The notes under the pieces: generated by a model
Seen by the model: only the letters and a program-made list of their open reading frames with translations
Databases searched by the model: none
Told to the model about the DNA's origin: nothing
Translations under genes and position numbers: made by a program
Shown: piece by piece, positions 35,535 to 44,278 of the stretch
Position numbering within the stretch: position 1 is the stretch's first letter
Layout: every line of letters starts with the position of its first letter
NCBI GenBank assembly: GCA_020632475.1
Contig: JACKFM010000001.1
Coordinates: forward strand, 310,001-374,000
Length of the DNA stretch: 64,000 nucleotides
Direction of reading: 5' to 3'
Source: Candidatus Omnitrophota bacterium
GTDB taxonomy: Bacteria > Omnitrophota > Omnitrophia > Omnitrophales > Aquincolibacteriaceae

Positions 35535-36131
35535 ATGCACGCGTTTGCGGAGTTTCTTCTAGATTTTGCTTCAACGGGATGGGGACCGGTGGTCATGGTG
35601 CTCCATTCTTTTCTTGAATCCTTTATCCTTCCTCTGGCTCATGAGCTTTTCCTTATTCCGGTGGCATTGGCCCATCCGAAATTGAGTTTTGTCTATGCCC
35701 TGATGAGTACGACGGCCTCGGTGATGGGGATGAGTGTCGGTTACTATATCGGAAGCACGGGCGGTAAATCGATTCTTACACGCTTTATCAATCCTAAAAT
35801 TTTTGAATTGGCCAAACGCGAAATTCACCGCTATGACGCCTGGGCGGTGGCTCTGGCCTGTTTTACTCCGGTGCCGGTAAAAGTTTTTGCCTTGGTGGCC
35901 GGGGCCGTCCATTTGAATTATAAAAAAATGATTGTGATTGCTTTTTTTTCGCGCGGAGCCCGTTATTTTTTAGTCGCTGTTCTTTTGTATTTTTACGGTG
36001 CGACCATTCGTGAATGGCTGCTTGATTATATGAATATCATGATGCTCGTGCTTTTTGTTGCAGGGGCTATTGCCTATTTTGCCTATAAACAATTTGAACA
36101 TTATCTGATGCGCAAGGAACATGTTGAGTAA
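35535..36131 (+). CDS. DedA/SNARE-associated family membrane protein (YqaA-like)
   Basis: 198 residues with about four or five hydrophobic segments, and the re-entrant, Pro/Gly-containing loops typical of the DedA (VTT) superfamily: HSFLESFILPLAHELFLIP near the N terminus and CFTPVPVKVFALVAG in the middle. Family members act in the inner membrane, and some flip or transport phospholipids or undecaprenyl phosphate. It follows lpdA after 7 bp and overlaps the next gene by 11 bp, so it is in the same operon by position. Functional link to pyruvate dehydrogenase is not evident. Confidence 0.82.
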   Translation: MHAFAEFLLDFASTGWGPVVMVLHSFLESFILPLAHELFLIPVALAHPKLSFVYALMSTTASVMGMSVGYYIGSTGGKSILTRFINPKIFELAKREIHRYDAWAVALACFTPVPVKVFALVAGAVHLNYKKMIVIAFFSRGARYFLVAVLLYFYGATIREWLLDYMNIMMLVLFVAGAIAYFAYKQFEHYLMRKEHVE

Positions 36132-37104
36132 AAGAAAGATCATTCAGGAGCAAATTGTTTTTTTAGATGCCGGATCGGTGGATTTCGGAGATGTTTTACT
36201 CGAGCCTCTTAGAAAAGCAGGGCGGTTAACGGTTTTTCAAGTGACGCGGCCGGCCGAAATTTTTAAAAGAGCGAAGTCTGCTGATCATGTGGTGGTCAAT
36301 AAATGCCGTTTTGATGCAGATTTGCTGAAGCGATTAAAGAATTTAAAATCGATTCATTTGACCGCAACGGGCACGAATAATATTGATTTAGTGGCAGCCG
36401 AAAAGAACCGGATTGCTGTGACGAATGTCAGGGATTACTGTACGGATGCGGTCGCTCAATATACGATCTCTGCGATTTTAAATCTGGCCGGAAATATTTT
36501 TGAGCTGGACCGGAGAGTTCGAGCAGGGGAGTGGAGTCGTTCGCGTTTTTTTACGGTCACGCCCACCGGGTTTCAGCAAGTAGCCGGACAAACACTCGGT
36601 ATTATCGGATACGGCGCAATCGGCCGTCGGGTTGCCCGTCTGGCACGCGGATTAGGAATGAAAATTATGATTGCCCGTATTCCGGGCAGGTGTTATTCTG
36701 CCGGCGAGCTTAAAAAACGTGTTCTTTTTTCAAAAGTGATCAGGGCATCGGATTTTATGACCATCCATGCCCCTTTGACAAAATTGACTGCCAGATTGAT
36801 TAACCGCCGGGTTCTTCATGACATGAAACCGGGATCTTTTTTGATTAATACGGCGCGCGGTGGTATTGTTCACGAAAAGGCGTTGGATGCCGCTTTAAGA
36901 AGCGGACGCTTAGGCGGTGCGGTTTTAGATGTTTTAGAAAAAGAACCTCCGGCTTTAAATCATCCGTTGCTTAAAACGCCCCGTCTGATTCTGACACCCC
37001 ATGCATCCTGGTCAAGCCTCCAGGCACGCAACCGGGTGATTGAAGAAGTCGCGCTTAACATCAAAGCTTTTTGCGCTCATCAAAAGCGTAACCGGGTTGT
37101 CTAA
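36121..37104 (+). CDS. D-2-hydroxyacid dehydrogenase (glycerate dehydrogenase/hydroxypyruvate reductase-like)
   Basis: A 327-residue member of the D-isomer 2-hydroxyacid dehydrogenase family. NAD motif GYGAIG (163-168), INTARGG with catalytic Arg, the acidic residue in LDVLEKEPP and the catalytic His in LTPHASWSS. These enzymes interconvert 2-keto and D-2-hydroxy acids; the length and the TGTNNIDL segment fit glycerate dehydrogenase or hydroxypyruvate reductase. The start overlaps the DedA gene by 11 bp. Substrate identity cannot be fixed from sequence. Confidence 0.88.
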   Translation: MLSKRKIIQEQIVFLDAGSVDFGDVLLEPLRKAGRLTVFQVTRPAEIFKRAKSADHVVVNKCRFDADLLKRLKNLKSIHLTATGTNNIDLVAAEKNRIAVTNVRDYCTDAVAQYTISAILNLAGNIFELDRRVRAGEWSRSRFFTVTPTGFQQVAGQTLGIIGYGAIGRRVARLARGLGMKIMIARIPGRCYSAGELKKRVLFSKVIRASDFMTIHAPLTKLTARLINRRVLHDMKPGSFLINTARGGIVHEKALDAALRSGRLGGAVLDVLEKEPPALNHPLLKTPRLILTPHASWSSLQARNRVIEEVALNIKAFCAHQKRNRVV

Positions 37105-37122
37105 ATAAAGAGGTGTTCTCAT

Positions 37123-37353
37123 ATGATGAAATCCGAAGATGTTCATAAAATTCTCAGCCATGCCTTTGAGAGTGCCGAAATTACGGTACAGGATTTGACC
37201 GGAGGAATGGACCATTTTTCCGTAATTGTGATGTGGGATGGTTTCAAAGGTAAATCTTTGATTCAGCAACACCAAATGGTGAATCAATCCCTGAAAGAAA
37301 CCCTGGAAGACGGCCGCATTCACGCATTGCAGATTAAAACCGTTGCACGATAA
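37123..37353 (+). CDS. BolA/IbaG-family protein
   Basis: A 76-residue BolA-like protein: a small alpha/beta domain with GGMDHFSVIVMWDGFKGKS and the conserved C-terminal helix RIHALQIKT. BolA proteins pair with CGFS monothiol glutaredoxins to bind and traffic [2Fe-2S] clusters. The very next gene is such a glutaredoxin, so the pair forms a likely functional unit. AGAGGTG at 37109-37115 serves as ribosome site. The spacer to the next gene (37354-37437) contains short GCGTTAAGCGGTAAGC repeats. Confidence 0.88.
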   Translation: MMKSEDVHKILSHAFESAEITVQDLTGGMDHFSVIVMWDGFKGKSLIQQHQMVNQSLKETLEDGRIHALQIKTVAR

Positions 37354-37437
37354 ACCAGTAATAAGCGTTAAGCGGTAAGCAAAGAAAGTATCCGCAGTCA
37401 TAATGTTTAGCAACTAATACTATCACCGGAGGTTTTT

Positions 37438-37761
37438 ATGTCAGAGGAAATCATTGGAAAAATCAAATCTGAAATTGAAAGCAATAAAGTCATTCTTTTT
37501 ATGAAAGGAACTCCCGAGGCTCCTCAATGCGGATTTTCAGCAGCAACGGTTCAGATTTTAAAAGGTTATCCCTATCCTTTTGCCAGTGTCGATGTCCTTT
37601 CAAATCCGGATGTCCGGGCAACTCTGCCCAAATATTCCAACTGGCCGACGTTTCCCCAGCTCTTTATTGACGGAGAGTTAATCGGCGGTTGTGATATTGT
37701 GCATGAATTGAATTCCTCCGGTGAGCTTGAACAAAAGCTTAAAACCGCATTCGCTCAGTAA
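37438..37761 (+). CDS. grxD: Monothiol CGFS glutaredoxin (Grx4/GrxD type)
   Basis: A 107-residue monothiol glutaredoxin with the signature CGFS (Cys31-Ser34), the WPTFPQLFIDGELIGGCDI block and a TPEAPQ approach loop. These proteins bind a labile [2Fe-2S] cluster with glutathione and deliver it to targets, often with BolA, encoded here just upstream. Ribosome site GGAGG at 37428-37432. Cytoplasmic. Confidence 0.93.
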   Translation: MSEEIIGKIKSEIESNKVILFMKGTPEAPQCGFSAATVQILKGYPYPFASVDVLSNPDVRATLPKYSNWPTFPQLFIDGELIGGCDIVHELNSSGELEQKLKTAFAQ

Positions 37762-37784
37762 AATCAACCTGAAAAAGCTGTTTT

Positions 37785-38654
37785 ATGGTGCCTGCCATCA
37801 TCATTCTTTGCGGTGTGACCCTCATCTATTGGATGACCAGGATGGAAGTGCATCATTTCGAAATTAATCGCCATGATGCTTTGATTACGAAGCCGGTAGA
37901 GCAGCCTGTGCGTATTTTGCATCTTTCCGACACTCATTTTTCGGGACCGAACCACGCCATGGCGAGATTTTTTGACCGGTTAGGTTCCGAAGAATATGAT
38001 CTTGTGGTTTATACCGGGGATATTATCGATAGCCCCGAAGGGATTCCCCGAGCCGTTGATAATCTCAAGAAACTCAAAGCCCGGTATGGGGTTTTTTGCG
38101 TATTAGGCAATCATGACTATTACGATTATCACTGGAGTGATCTTTTTATGCACCATTTGCCCTGGCAGTCCCGGCAAAGAGATTCAAATGAATCTGAAAA
38201 GTTGATCCGTGAACTGAGGGCGGCCGGTTTTCATGTTTTGCGTAATGAGGCCGTACCGGTGACTATCGGTAAAACGAGATGTCTTATTCATGGGATTGAT
38301 GACCCTACGACGAAGCACCATGATATTGATGCGGTTCGCCGGCATTTTGACCCCGAGTGCATTAACATTTTGTTGACGCATACCATTGATGTTTTTTTCG
38401 GGATTGGCAAAGGAGAAGTGGATTTGTCTTTTTCAGGGCATTCACACGGCGGGCAGGTGCGGCTTCCTTTGATCGGGCCGGTGCTTACGCACACCCGGTT
38501 CGGACGTGATTACTGTTCAGGCCTCGTCGAAATGAAAGGTGCCCAATGTATGGTTTCCAGAGGGATTGGTTGCGGCCGTTCAAATTATTTCAGACTGCTC
38601 TGTCCGCCCGAGGCAGTGGTGCTGACTTTGAAAAACGGGGATAGCCCACAATAA
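37785..38654 (+). CDS. Membrane-anchored metallophosphoesterase (YaeI/LpxG-like)
   Basis: A 289-residue calcineurin-like phosphoesterase with one N-terminal hydrophobic helix. Metal ligands sit in LSDTHF, TGDIID, GNHDYYDYH, THTIDV and SGHSHGGQV, in the normal order. Proteins of this layout hydrolyse UDP-2,3-diacylglucosamine in lipid A synthesis (LpxG) or other pyrophosphates, so a lipid A role is possible but unproved. No clear ribosome site; the start ATG is 24 bp after the glutaredoxin stop. It converges with the following minus-strand permease gene. Confidence 0.85.
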   Translation: MVPAIIILCGVTLIYWMTRMEVHHFEINRHDALITKPVEQPVRILHLSDTHFSGPNHAMARFFDRLGSEEYDLVVYTGDIIDSPEGIPRAVDNLKKLKARYGVFCVLGNHDYYDYHWSDLFMHHLPWQSRQRDSNESEKLIRELRAAGFHVLRNEAVPVTIGKTRCLIHGIDDPTTKHHDIDAVRRHFDPECINILLTHTIDVFFGIGKGEVDLSFSGHSHGGQVRLPLIGPVLTHTRFGRDYCSGLVEMKGAQCMVSRGIGCGRSNYFRLLCPPEAVVLTLKNGDSPQ

Positions 38655-38664
38655 GAGTGAGGCT

Positions 38665-39726
38665 TTAAAGATCCTTGAGGTATTTTTCCTGATAGATTTT
38701 GATTAAGGCAAAAAAGAGTGACAGGAAGACCGGCGCCAGAAAAATTCCCATCAAACCGTAGACTTTAATTCCTCCCAGCATTCCGAAGAAAAGCAGGACA
38801 AAGGGCAGTTTTGTCTTCTCCCCGATCAGTGCCGGTTTGAGCACATTATCAATCAGACTAATGACAAAAAAACCAAACACCAGAAGGATGACACATTTCA
38901 AATAACTCTGTTGAAAGAACAGAAAGACGGCAAGGGGAAGCCATACGCCCGCGGCGCCCAATAGAGGAATCAGCGAAGAGATAAACGTCGCAATGGCAAA
39001 AAAGATCGGAATGGGAATTCCTAAGAACCAGAACATTGTACCCGCCAGCATGGATTGGACCACGCTGGTTAAAAGCTGTCCGCGAATCACCGCCGAAAAG
39101 ACATCATGAATTTGTGCAAAAATAAACGATTTATTTTTATTTTCCAGAGGAGCCGCATCATAGATGAAAGTGTGGATTTTGCCCCCGTCTTTTAAAAAGA
39201 TGAATACCAGAAAAGTCATCATCATGCCGTTGAGCGATATGAAGACAATGTTTTTAGTAATGGTGCCGACTTGGGCCGCTGTGTAATTGCCAAGATTTTT
39301 TGTCGTATTCAGAAGCCAGGAAGAGGCGGTTTGTTGAACAATCTCCCATTGGAACAGATGTGTTTCGATGCTTTGGACCAGGGAGAATGAGCGCAGTTCA
39401 TTGATCAGTTTTTCGAGTCGGCCTTGTCTGACATAATCGAGAGCCGTTTGATAGAGTTCAATCGTTTGCCCCGTGATGTTGACGACCACCAGAATGAGAG
39501 GGGGGATGACGATCAAAAAAATCAGAAAGGTCATTAAGATGGAGGCCGGTATTTCGGGCATTTTGGTCGTATTCTTAATCTTTGCATAGAGCGGATAGAA
39601 TCCGAATGCCAGGATGGCGGCCCAGAAAATAGAAGTCATAAAAGGGGCCAAAATCGAGCAGACCTGCATGATGACAAAAATCAGCAGGGCCAGGAAGAAA
39701 AGTGAAATGATTTGATCGCGTGTCAT
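38665..39726 (-). CDS. AI-2E family/PerM-like permease
   Basis: 353 residues with about seven or eight membrane helices and the cytosolic/periplasmic insertion typical of the AI-2E (formerly UPF0118) family. Recognisable are the N-terminal helix pair, the amphipathic middle region ending in LEKLINELRS, and the conserved C-terminal DNVLKPALIGEKTKLPFVLLFF. The family includes exporters of autoinducer-2 and Na+/H+ antiporters. The transported molecule is not predictable. Transcribed toward the phosphoesterase. Confidence 0.9.
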   Translation of the reverse strand: MTRDQIISLFFLALLIFVIMQVCSILAPFMTSIFWAAILAFGFYPLYAKIKNTTKMPEIPASILMTFLIFLIVIPPLILVVVNITGQTIELYQTALDYVRQGRLEKLINELRSFSLVQSIETHLFQWEIVQQTASSWLLNTTKNLGNYTAAQVGTITKNIVFISLNGMMMTFLVFIFLKDGGKIHTFIYDAAPLENKNKSFIFAQIHDVFSAVIRGQLLTSVVQSMLAGTMFWFLGIPIPIFFAIATFISSLIPLLGAAGVWLPLAVFLFFQQSYLKCVILLVFGFFVISLIDNVLKPALIGEKTKLPFVLLFFGMLGGIKVYGLMGIFLAPVFLSLFFALIKIYQEKYLKDL

Positions 39727-39949
39727 TTTGAGTCTGTTTGAACCTGTCGATGGTCAATAGTCCATAGTCGATAGAAAGCAAAGTGCCAACCGTTGATCAT
39801 GGGCTCTGGCCTATGGACTCTTATTGTAACGATGCTACTGCTCCAACTAGTCTACCTATATATCGGCAGGTGGCAAGGAATTATATAGAGGCATGACCGA
39901 GACCTTTCCATTCTCCAGAAATAATCCTCAATAGCCGTTAAAGAAAGAT
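39727..39949. other. Divergent intergenic region with inverted AGTCCATA repeat
   Basis: AGTCCATA (39759-39766) is mirrored by TATGGACT (39812-39819). Neighbouring words GATGGTCAATAG and GATCATGGGC look like further degenerate parts of the same low-complexity repeat. The rest is AT-rich and should hold promoters for the permease and the small secreted protein; no consensus boxes are obvious. Confidence 0.45.
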
Positions 39950-40255
39950 ATGCGTAAACATATCTATGTTAAAATGTTAATCATTTTAGTCATGTTAATC
40001 GGTTTCTCAGCACGTTTTCTATGGGCAGAGTCAAGTGAATCGCATATGATCACCGGTCTTGCCAGGACCGTTTCATCAGTTTTTGAGATCCCTAAGACAA
40101 TTGTGAGGCATTCGCAGACGGTGGTCTTTCCCGTAAGCATTGTTACGGGAACCGTCGAAGGAGCCTTTAGAACCGTAGGGGGCGTTCTTGGCGGTGTCGT
40201 TGAAACGGCCTCTGGAGCACTTCCTTATGCGAAATATGCGGCGCTTTTTGCTTAG
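39950..40255 (+). CDS. Small secreted protein resembling exosortase-associated TIGR04073 family
   Basis: 101 residues: a signal peptide (about residues 1-26, ending FLWA/ES) followed by a short domain with LARTVSSVFEIPKTIVRHS and the Gly/Val-rich repeat GTVEGAFRTVGGVLGGVVETA. The 'EIP' block followed by a glycine-rich amphipathic stretch matches the pattern of TIGR04073, a family found in genomes with exosortase or PEP-CTERM-like sorting. Exact function is unknown. The 3' end overlaps the next gene. Confidence 0.6.
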   Translation: MRKHIYVKMLIILVMLIGFSARFLWAESSESHMITGLARTVSSVFEIPKTIVRHSQTVVFPVSIVTGTVEGAFRTVGGVLGGVVETASGALPYAKYAALFA

Positions 40256-40763
40256 CCCCTTGCTGTTAGTCTTCTTGGCAGGATTTTGTTTGGGTATGAA
40301 CACTTCTTCAGATACGATTCCTGAATTCAGTCAGATGAGTTCCAATTTATATCGCGGCGGACAGCCGAGTAAAGAAGGGTATGCCTATCTGCAGTCTTTG
40401 GGGGTTAAAACGATCATTAATTTCCGCCATGAAAAAGAGGTGATTGAACGCGACCGTCTGCTGGCTGAGGAATACGGAATGGTTCAAGTCAGTCTGCCGT
40501 GGACGATCTACGGCGAACCCAAAGAGGAAATTCTGACGGGTTTTTTCGATGTACTCAATCGCTCTGAGGGGCGACCGGTTTTTTTTCACTGCCGCAGGGG
40601 ATCTGAGCGTACCGGTGTGATGGCGGCGATGTATTATATGAAATATGAAAATCTTTCTGAAAAAGAAGCTGTGCGCAAAGCGCTGGACGGCTTTCCTGTG
40701 TTATGGCGTTGGAAATATTTTGTAGCCCGAAAAATTGACTTCTATAAGAAATTAATCCCGTAA
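40227..40763 (+). CDS. Secreted dual-specificity phosphatase-like protein
   Basis: A DSP-like protein with the C-x5-R signature HCRRGSERTGV (catalytic Cys and Arg) and an N-terminal hydrophobic signal sequence. NLYRGGQPS near the mature N terminus is typical of bacterial tyrosine phosphatase-like proteins that act on phospho-amino acids or phosphoinositides. I prefer ATG 40227 because GGAG at 40213-40216 precedes it; a TTG at 40188 opens the longer frame. It overlaps the 3' end of the preceding gene by 29 bp, suggesting coupling. The signal peptide places the enzyme outside the cytoplasm. Confidence 0.82.
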   Translation: MRNMRRFLLSPLLLVFLAGFCLGMNTSSDTIPEFSQMSSNLYRGGQPSKEGYAYLQSLGVKTIINFRHEKEVIERDRLLAEEYGMVQVSLPWTIYGEPKEEILTGFFDVLNRSEGRPVFFHCRRGSERTGVMAAMYYMKYENLSEKEAVRKALDGFPVLWRWKYFVARKIDFYKKLIP

Positions 40764-40779
40764 GTTTTTCAGATCCCGT

Positions 40780-41232
40780 TTAAAAATCGAGAGAAATTAA
40801 TTTAAAATTCCTGCCCGCGTCTTTCTGCCGTTCTGCCAAAGCTTTGAAGGTCAACCCGGTTTTCGGATCAATCTCGTCCGGAGCGATTTCTGCCAGGGGA
40901 ATAATGATAAAGGCCAGCTTTTGATAATCTTCCTGAGGAAGTATATCAATATCAATAGTGCGCGGAGCGTATTTGTCGCCACTGGTGCGTCTTCGACCGA
41001 GGGTATATTCGATTTTTTTTGTTTCGCTTATAACCTCATCTCGGCTTTGACGGGAGGGGATCATTGCCGCTAAATTCCAGAATTTTAAGTTGCCCGCCGG
41101 CCCGACCGGGTCTGTTTCATATGCGGATGAGAAAATTGTTTCCGGGAAAGAAGTTTGAAGGGCTTTAAGGCACAAGGGAATATTTTTTTCGGGAGAGATG
41201 TTGGAGCCGATACTTAAAAAGAAATGATTCAT
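40780..41232 (-). CDS. folK: HPPK, 2-amino-4-hydroxy-6-hydroxymethyldihydropteridine pyrophosphokinase
   Basis: A 150-residue HPPK. It transfers pyrophosphate from ATP to 6-hydroxymethyl-7,8-dihydropterin in folate synthesis. Signatures are SIGSNISP at the N terminus, ETDPVGP, LGRRR and the metal-binding block PRTIDIDIL. It starts within the 3' end of folB (4-bp overlap), so folB-folK are translated together. Two Asp residues in TIDIDI are the magnesium ligands. Confidence 0.95.
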   Translation of the reverse strand: MNHFFLSIGSNISPEKNIPLCLKALQTSFPETIFSSAYETDPVGPAGNLKFWNLAAMIPSRQSRDEVISETKKIEYTLGRRRTSGDKYAPRTIDIDILPQEDYQKLAFIIIPLAEIAPDEIDPKTGLTFKALAERQKDAGRNFKLISLDF

Positions 41233-41669
41233 CGGTCTTTTTTTATTTTTCGGGGAGATCTTTTACGTGTAATGAGGACACCCACATTTTTTGAGCCCCT
41301 TACGGCTCCGGGTTTGGAAACCCGCAGCGTTAATTCAGAAAGCGAGAATTCCTTAAGAATTATTTGAGCCAGGCGTTCCGCCAACGTCTCAATGAGCTGA
41401 AAGCGGCTCTGGGAGACAAAGTGAATCGTTCTTTTTGCCATGCGTTTATAATCGACCGTATCACGAATGTGGTCTTTTTTTGCCGCGCGGCGGATATCGG
41501 CCGGAAAGTCAATATCAATCAGGACCTTCTGTTTCTTTTTGCGTTCCCAGTCAAAAATGCCGATGATGCATTTGATTTCAAGCGCTTCAAGGAAAATTCT
41601 ATCTGATTTTCGGGATGTCATAGAAAAGAAGTCTATCATGTTTCGCGGGTTTTTTCTATGCTTGGACAT
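41229..41669 (-). CDS. folB: Dihydroneopterin aldolase
   Basis: A 146-residue FolB, which splits dihydroneopterin to hydroxymethyl-dihydropterin and glycolaldehyde. The core begins at DRIFLEALEIKCIIGIFDWE, which is the usual N terminus of the family, and continues with DTVDYKRMAK, QLIETLAERLA and VSKPGAV. The listed start (41669) gives a 20-residue extension; the ATGs at about 41639 and 41621 are plausible shorter starts. The Lys/Arg-rich C terminus runs into folK. Confidence 0.92.
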   Translation of the reverse strand: MSKHRKNPRNMIDFFSMTSRKSDRIFLEALEIKCIIGIFDWERKKKQKVLIDIDFPADIRRAAKKDHIRDTVDYKRMAKRTIHFVSQSRFQLIETLAERLAQIILKEFSLSELTLRVSKPGAVRGSKNVGVLITRKRSPRKIKKDR

Positions 41670-41714
41670 TCTGCCCGTTTGACGTACAATTCATCCTAAT
41701 CCAAGGAGGACGGA

Positions 41715-42788
41715 GTGCAGTCGTTAGAAGAAAAAGAAGCCCGCAAGGTTACCCCGTTGTGTCCGGTTTTTGGCCGCTGCGGCGGATGCGAATATCAGGA
41801 TCTCTCCTATGAGGATGAGTTAAGCCGCAAGGAACAGGCTCTCAGGAGGCTCTTTAGCGAAGCTGACCTTCTGGAGACTTCAATTTTTGAACCGATTGTT
41901 GTGTCGCCGGAACCGTATCATTACCGCCACCGTTTAGATCTGGCCGTACGCAAAAGAAGGGACGGCACCTTTCTTATGGGGTTTAATCCTCCCGGCAGCA
42001 GGGATGTGATTGAAATTGACCAGTGCCCGATTGCACGCAAAGAGGTTTCAGACTTTATTCCGGAGCTTAGGCGGCAGGCCCGTGAAAAAATACCCGAAAA
42101 ATATCGCACGGCGAATCTGGTGGTAAAAACCGGAGACGACGGACGTGTGCATTGGGGAGGAATCGGCCGGCGGTCATTGCGCATGGAGGAGAAGGATTTC
42201 TTCTGGACTGAGATTGATGGAAGGCGGATTCATTATTCGCTGGAGACTTTTTTTCAGGCCAACCTTTCGATTTTATCGGCTTTGACCCGTGCCGTGATTG
42301 ATTTCGGCGGCCTGGATGAAGAGACCCATTTTTTGGATCTTTATTCCGGCGTCGGTTTATTCGGTCTCTGCGTCATGGATCACGTTAAAAAAGTGAGTAT
42401 GATTGAAGAGGGGTATGAATCAATCCGGTTGGCACAGTATAATGTTGCTTATCATCAGGCTGAGTCTAAGGTGCAAATAATGAAGGGGCGTACGGAGGAT
42501 TTGCTGGCAGGCCTTCTTTTGGAAAACCGTGCACGGCGTACGGTCGCCATGATTGATCCGCCGCGTAAAGGGCTTGCCGCCAGCGTGCTTGAAACCCTGA
42601 TGTACTATGGGAAAGCCGGACGGGGCATTGAAAAGCTTTTTTACTTGTCGTGTTATCCGCCTTCGCTTATTCGTGATTTAAAAGGACTTACCCAGGCCGG
42701 GTGGCATCTTGAGAAGATTATTCCGTTTGATTTATTTCCGAAAACAAAACATCTCGAAACTCTGGTTTTGATGACATCCCGGGGATAG
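41715..42788 (+). CDS. RlmD/TrmA-family RNA uracil-5-methyltransferase
   Basis: A 357-residue SAM-dependent methyltransferase that modifies uridine C5 in rRNA or tRNA. An N-terminal iron-sulfur motif (Cys16, Cys22, Cys25 in CPVFGRCGGC, a later Cys in EIDQCP) is characteristic. Then FFQANLS, SAM motif LDLYSGVGLFGL, IDPPRKG, the catalytic Cys in LSCYPPS and the general-base Glu in KHLETLVL. The TRAM domain of longer members is missing. GTG start at 41715 after AAGGAGG (41703-41709). It is the first gene of an RNA-modification operon with trmB and a pseudouridine synthase. Confidence 0.93.
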   Translation: MQSLEEKEARKVTPLCPVFGRCGGCEYQDLSYEDELSRKEQALRRLFSEADLLETSIFEPIVVSPEPYHYRHRLDLAVRKRRDGTFLMGFNPPGSRDVIEIDQCPIARKEVSDFIPELRRQAREKIPEKYRTANLVVKTGDDGRVHWGGIGRRSLRMEEKDFFWTEIDGRRIHYSLETFFQANLSILSALTRAVIDFGGLDEETHFLDLYSGVGLFGLCVMDHVKKVSMIEEGYESIRLAQYNVAYHQAESKVQIMKGRTEDLLAGLLLENRARRTVAMIDPPRKGLAASVLETLMYYGKAGRGIEKLFYLSCYPPSLIRDLKGLTQAGWHLEKIIPFDLFPKTKHLETLVLMTSRG

Positions 42789-43429
42789 TGCGTATGAGTA
42801 AAACCGAAGATCTTTCGTTGCGATATTTACGTCAGTTTAAACGTCCTCAATTTAAAATTGAACCGTTTCCTTATGCGGAACTTTTGAATGCTCAAAAACC
42901 GCTTGAAATCGAAATCGGCTGTGGCAAGGCCAAATTTATTATTCAGCGCGCGGCCACCCATCCGGAAATCAATTTTTTAGCTATTGACCGTGTGGCTAAA
43001 TGGATGAATGTCGGCAAGCGCCGGGCGGAGAAACGGCCGCTCGAGAATTTAAAGTTCATGCGTGTTGATGCCTGGGTGATGCTGGATCACTATTTGCCGC
43101 CGGAGAGCGTGGACGTTTTTCACATCTATTTTCCGGATCCCTGGCCTAAAAAGAAACATCTGAGAAGACGGCTTGTGACAGTGCATCTTCTCAAGGCGTT
43201 ATATGAGAGGCTTAAGTCCGGGGGACGAATTTATCTGGCCAGTGATTTTACGGATTATTTTTTTTCGATGCAGGAAGTGGTGCGTGATTCGGGATTACCG
43301 TGGGCTGTACGTCAAAGCCGCAATCAAAGACTGCAGGATGATGTGCTGATGAAAACTAATTACGAAATTAAATATGAAGCCGAAGGGCGTCAGTTGAACT
43401 ATATGGAGTTGACCAAAATATGCGTATAG
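42788..43429 (+). CDS. trmB: tRNA (guanine-N7)-methyltransferase
   Basis: TrmB methylates G46 of tRNA. SAM motif EIGCGKAKF and the family signature YFPDPWPKKKHLRRRL with the catalytic Asp are clear; the C-terminal acidic TNYEIKYEAEGR block is also in place. The GTG at 42788 overlaps the previous stop, and an ATG two codons later (42794) is an equal choice. The gene overlaps the following pseudouridine synthase by 10 bp. Confidence 0.95.
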   Translation: MRMSKTEDLSLRYLRQFKRPQFKIEPFPYAELLNAQKPLEIEIGCGKAKFIIQRAATHPEINFLAIDRVAKWMNVGKRRAEKRPLENLKFMRVDAWVMLDHYLPPESVDVFHIYFPDPWPKKKHLRRRLVTVHLLKALYERLKSGGRIYLASDFTDYFFSMQEVVRDSGLPWAVRQSRNQRLQDDVLMKTNYEIKYEAEGRQLNYMELTKICV

Positions 43430-44178
43430 CACGAGCCCTGGCACTGGCCGGGATTGATTCCAGACGAAAATGTGAGGAGCATGTTTTAAACGGAGCGGTG
43501 TCGGTTAATGGTGAGGTTATTCATGATCTGGGTCGCCAGGTGGATCCGGAAAATGACGCGATTTTATTTCGAAGCCGCCCCCTTGAATTTAAAAAATATG
43601 TCTATTATGTAGTGAATAAACCCGAAGGATATATTACGACCGCTTCTGATCCAAAAGCAAAAAAAACCGTTTATGATCTGCTTCCGCGTGAACTTGTTAA
43701 AGGCACGCATCAATCCCATCAAAACCGTACGCGTGTTTTTCCGGTTGGACGTTTAGATAAAGACTCCATGGGGCTTTTGCTCTTTACAAATCACGGTGAT
43801 TTAGCCAATCAACTGACCCATCCCCGGTACGGAGTGGGAAAATGGTATGAGGTACGGCTTCACCGTCCTTTTGACTTTAAAGACAAATCAAGATTGCTCA
43901 AAGGTGTCAGGCTTCGTGAAGGACATGCCCGGGTGGAAGGTGTCCAGGCCAAGAGCCGGCGCATCGTGCGGGTACTGATGAAAGAGGGGAAAAACCGGGA
44001 AGTCCGAAGAATTTTTGAAGCCTTTGAATATAAAGTCGTCCGGCTGATCCGGTTGACCCTGGGGCCGCTGAGCCTTGGATTGATGCCCCCCGGATACGGC
44101 CGTTATTTGACTAAAAAAGAGATCGACGATCTTAAAAAAGCTGCAGCCGGCCCGGTTTCAAAAAAAGGCACCGTTTAG
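43420..44178 (+). CDS. RsuA/RluB/E/F-family pseudouridine synthase
   Basis: A 252-residue enzyme with an N-terminal S4 RNA-binding domain (RIARALALAGIDSRRKCEEHV) and a catalytic domain with VGRLDKDSMGLLLFT, where the Asp of RLDKDS is the nucleophile. It converts uridine to pseudouridine in 16S or 23S rRNA. S4 plus the small catalytic domain fits RluB/RsuA, but the target cannot be assigned. It is the last gene of the RNA-modification operon. Confidence 0.93.
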   Translation: MRIARALALAGIDSRRKCEEHVLNGAVSVNGEVIHDLGRQVDPENDAILFRSRPLEFKKYVYYVVNKPEGYITTASDPKAKKTVYDLLPRELVKGTHQSHQNRTRVFPVGRLDKDSMGLLLFTNHGDLANQLTHPRYGVGKWYEVRLHRPFDFKDKSRLLKGVRLREGHARVEGVQAKSRRIVRVLMKEGKNREVRRIFEAFEYKVVRLIRLTLGPLSLGLMPPGYGRYLTKKEIDDLKKAAAGPVSKKGTV

Positions 44179-44237
44179 CCCCTACGATTTCAAGTCTTCC
44201 CAAATCTCCTTGATTAAGGTATACTTCAAAAGATTAA

Positions 44238-44256
44238 TAGTTAAAGTGATTAACTA
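44238..44256. promoter_or_regulatory. Candidate operator TAGTTAA-N5-TTAACTA upstream of the MarR gene
   Basis: Perfect 7-bp inverted repeat around AGTGA, 23 bp before the TTG start. The size and symmetry fit a MarR-family binding site, so autoregulation of the efflux operon is likely. Confidence 0.6.
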
Positions 44257-44278
44257 ATTTTTTTTTGGGGGGGATGTA

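Noticed and set aside
37354..37437. GCGTTAAGCGGTAAGC words as a tRNA or attachment site
   Set aside because: There is no cloverleaf and no integrase gene; they are simple low-complexity repeat words.
40188..40226. TTG at 40188 as start of the secreted phosphatase
   Set aside because: It would put 13 residues before the signal peptide and lacks a ribosome site, while ATG 40227 has GGAG upstream.
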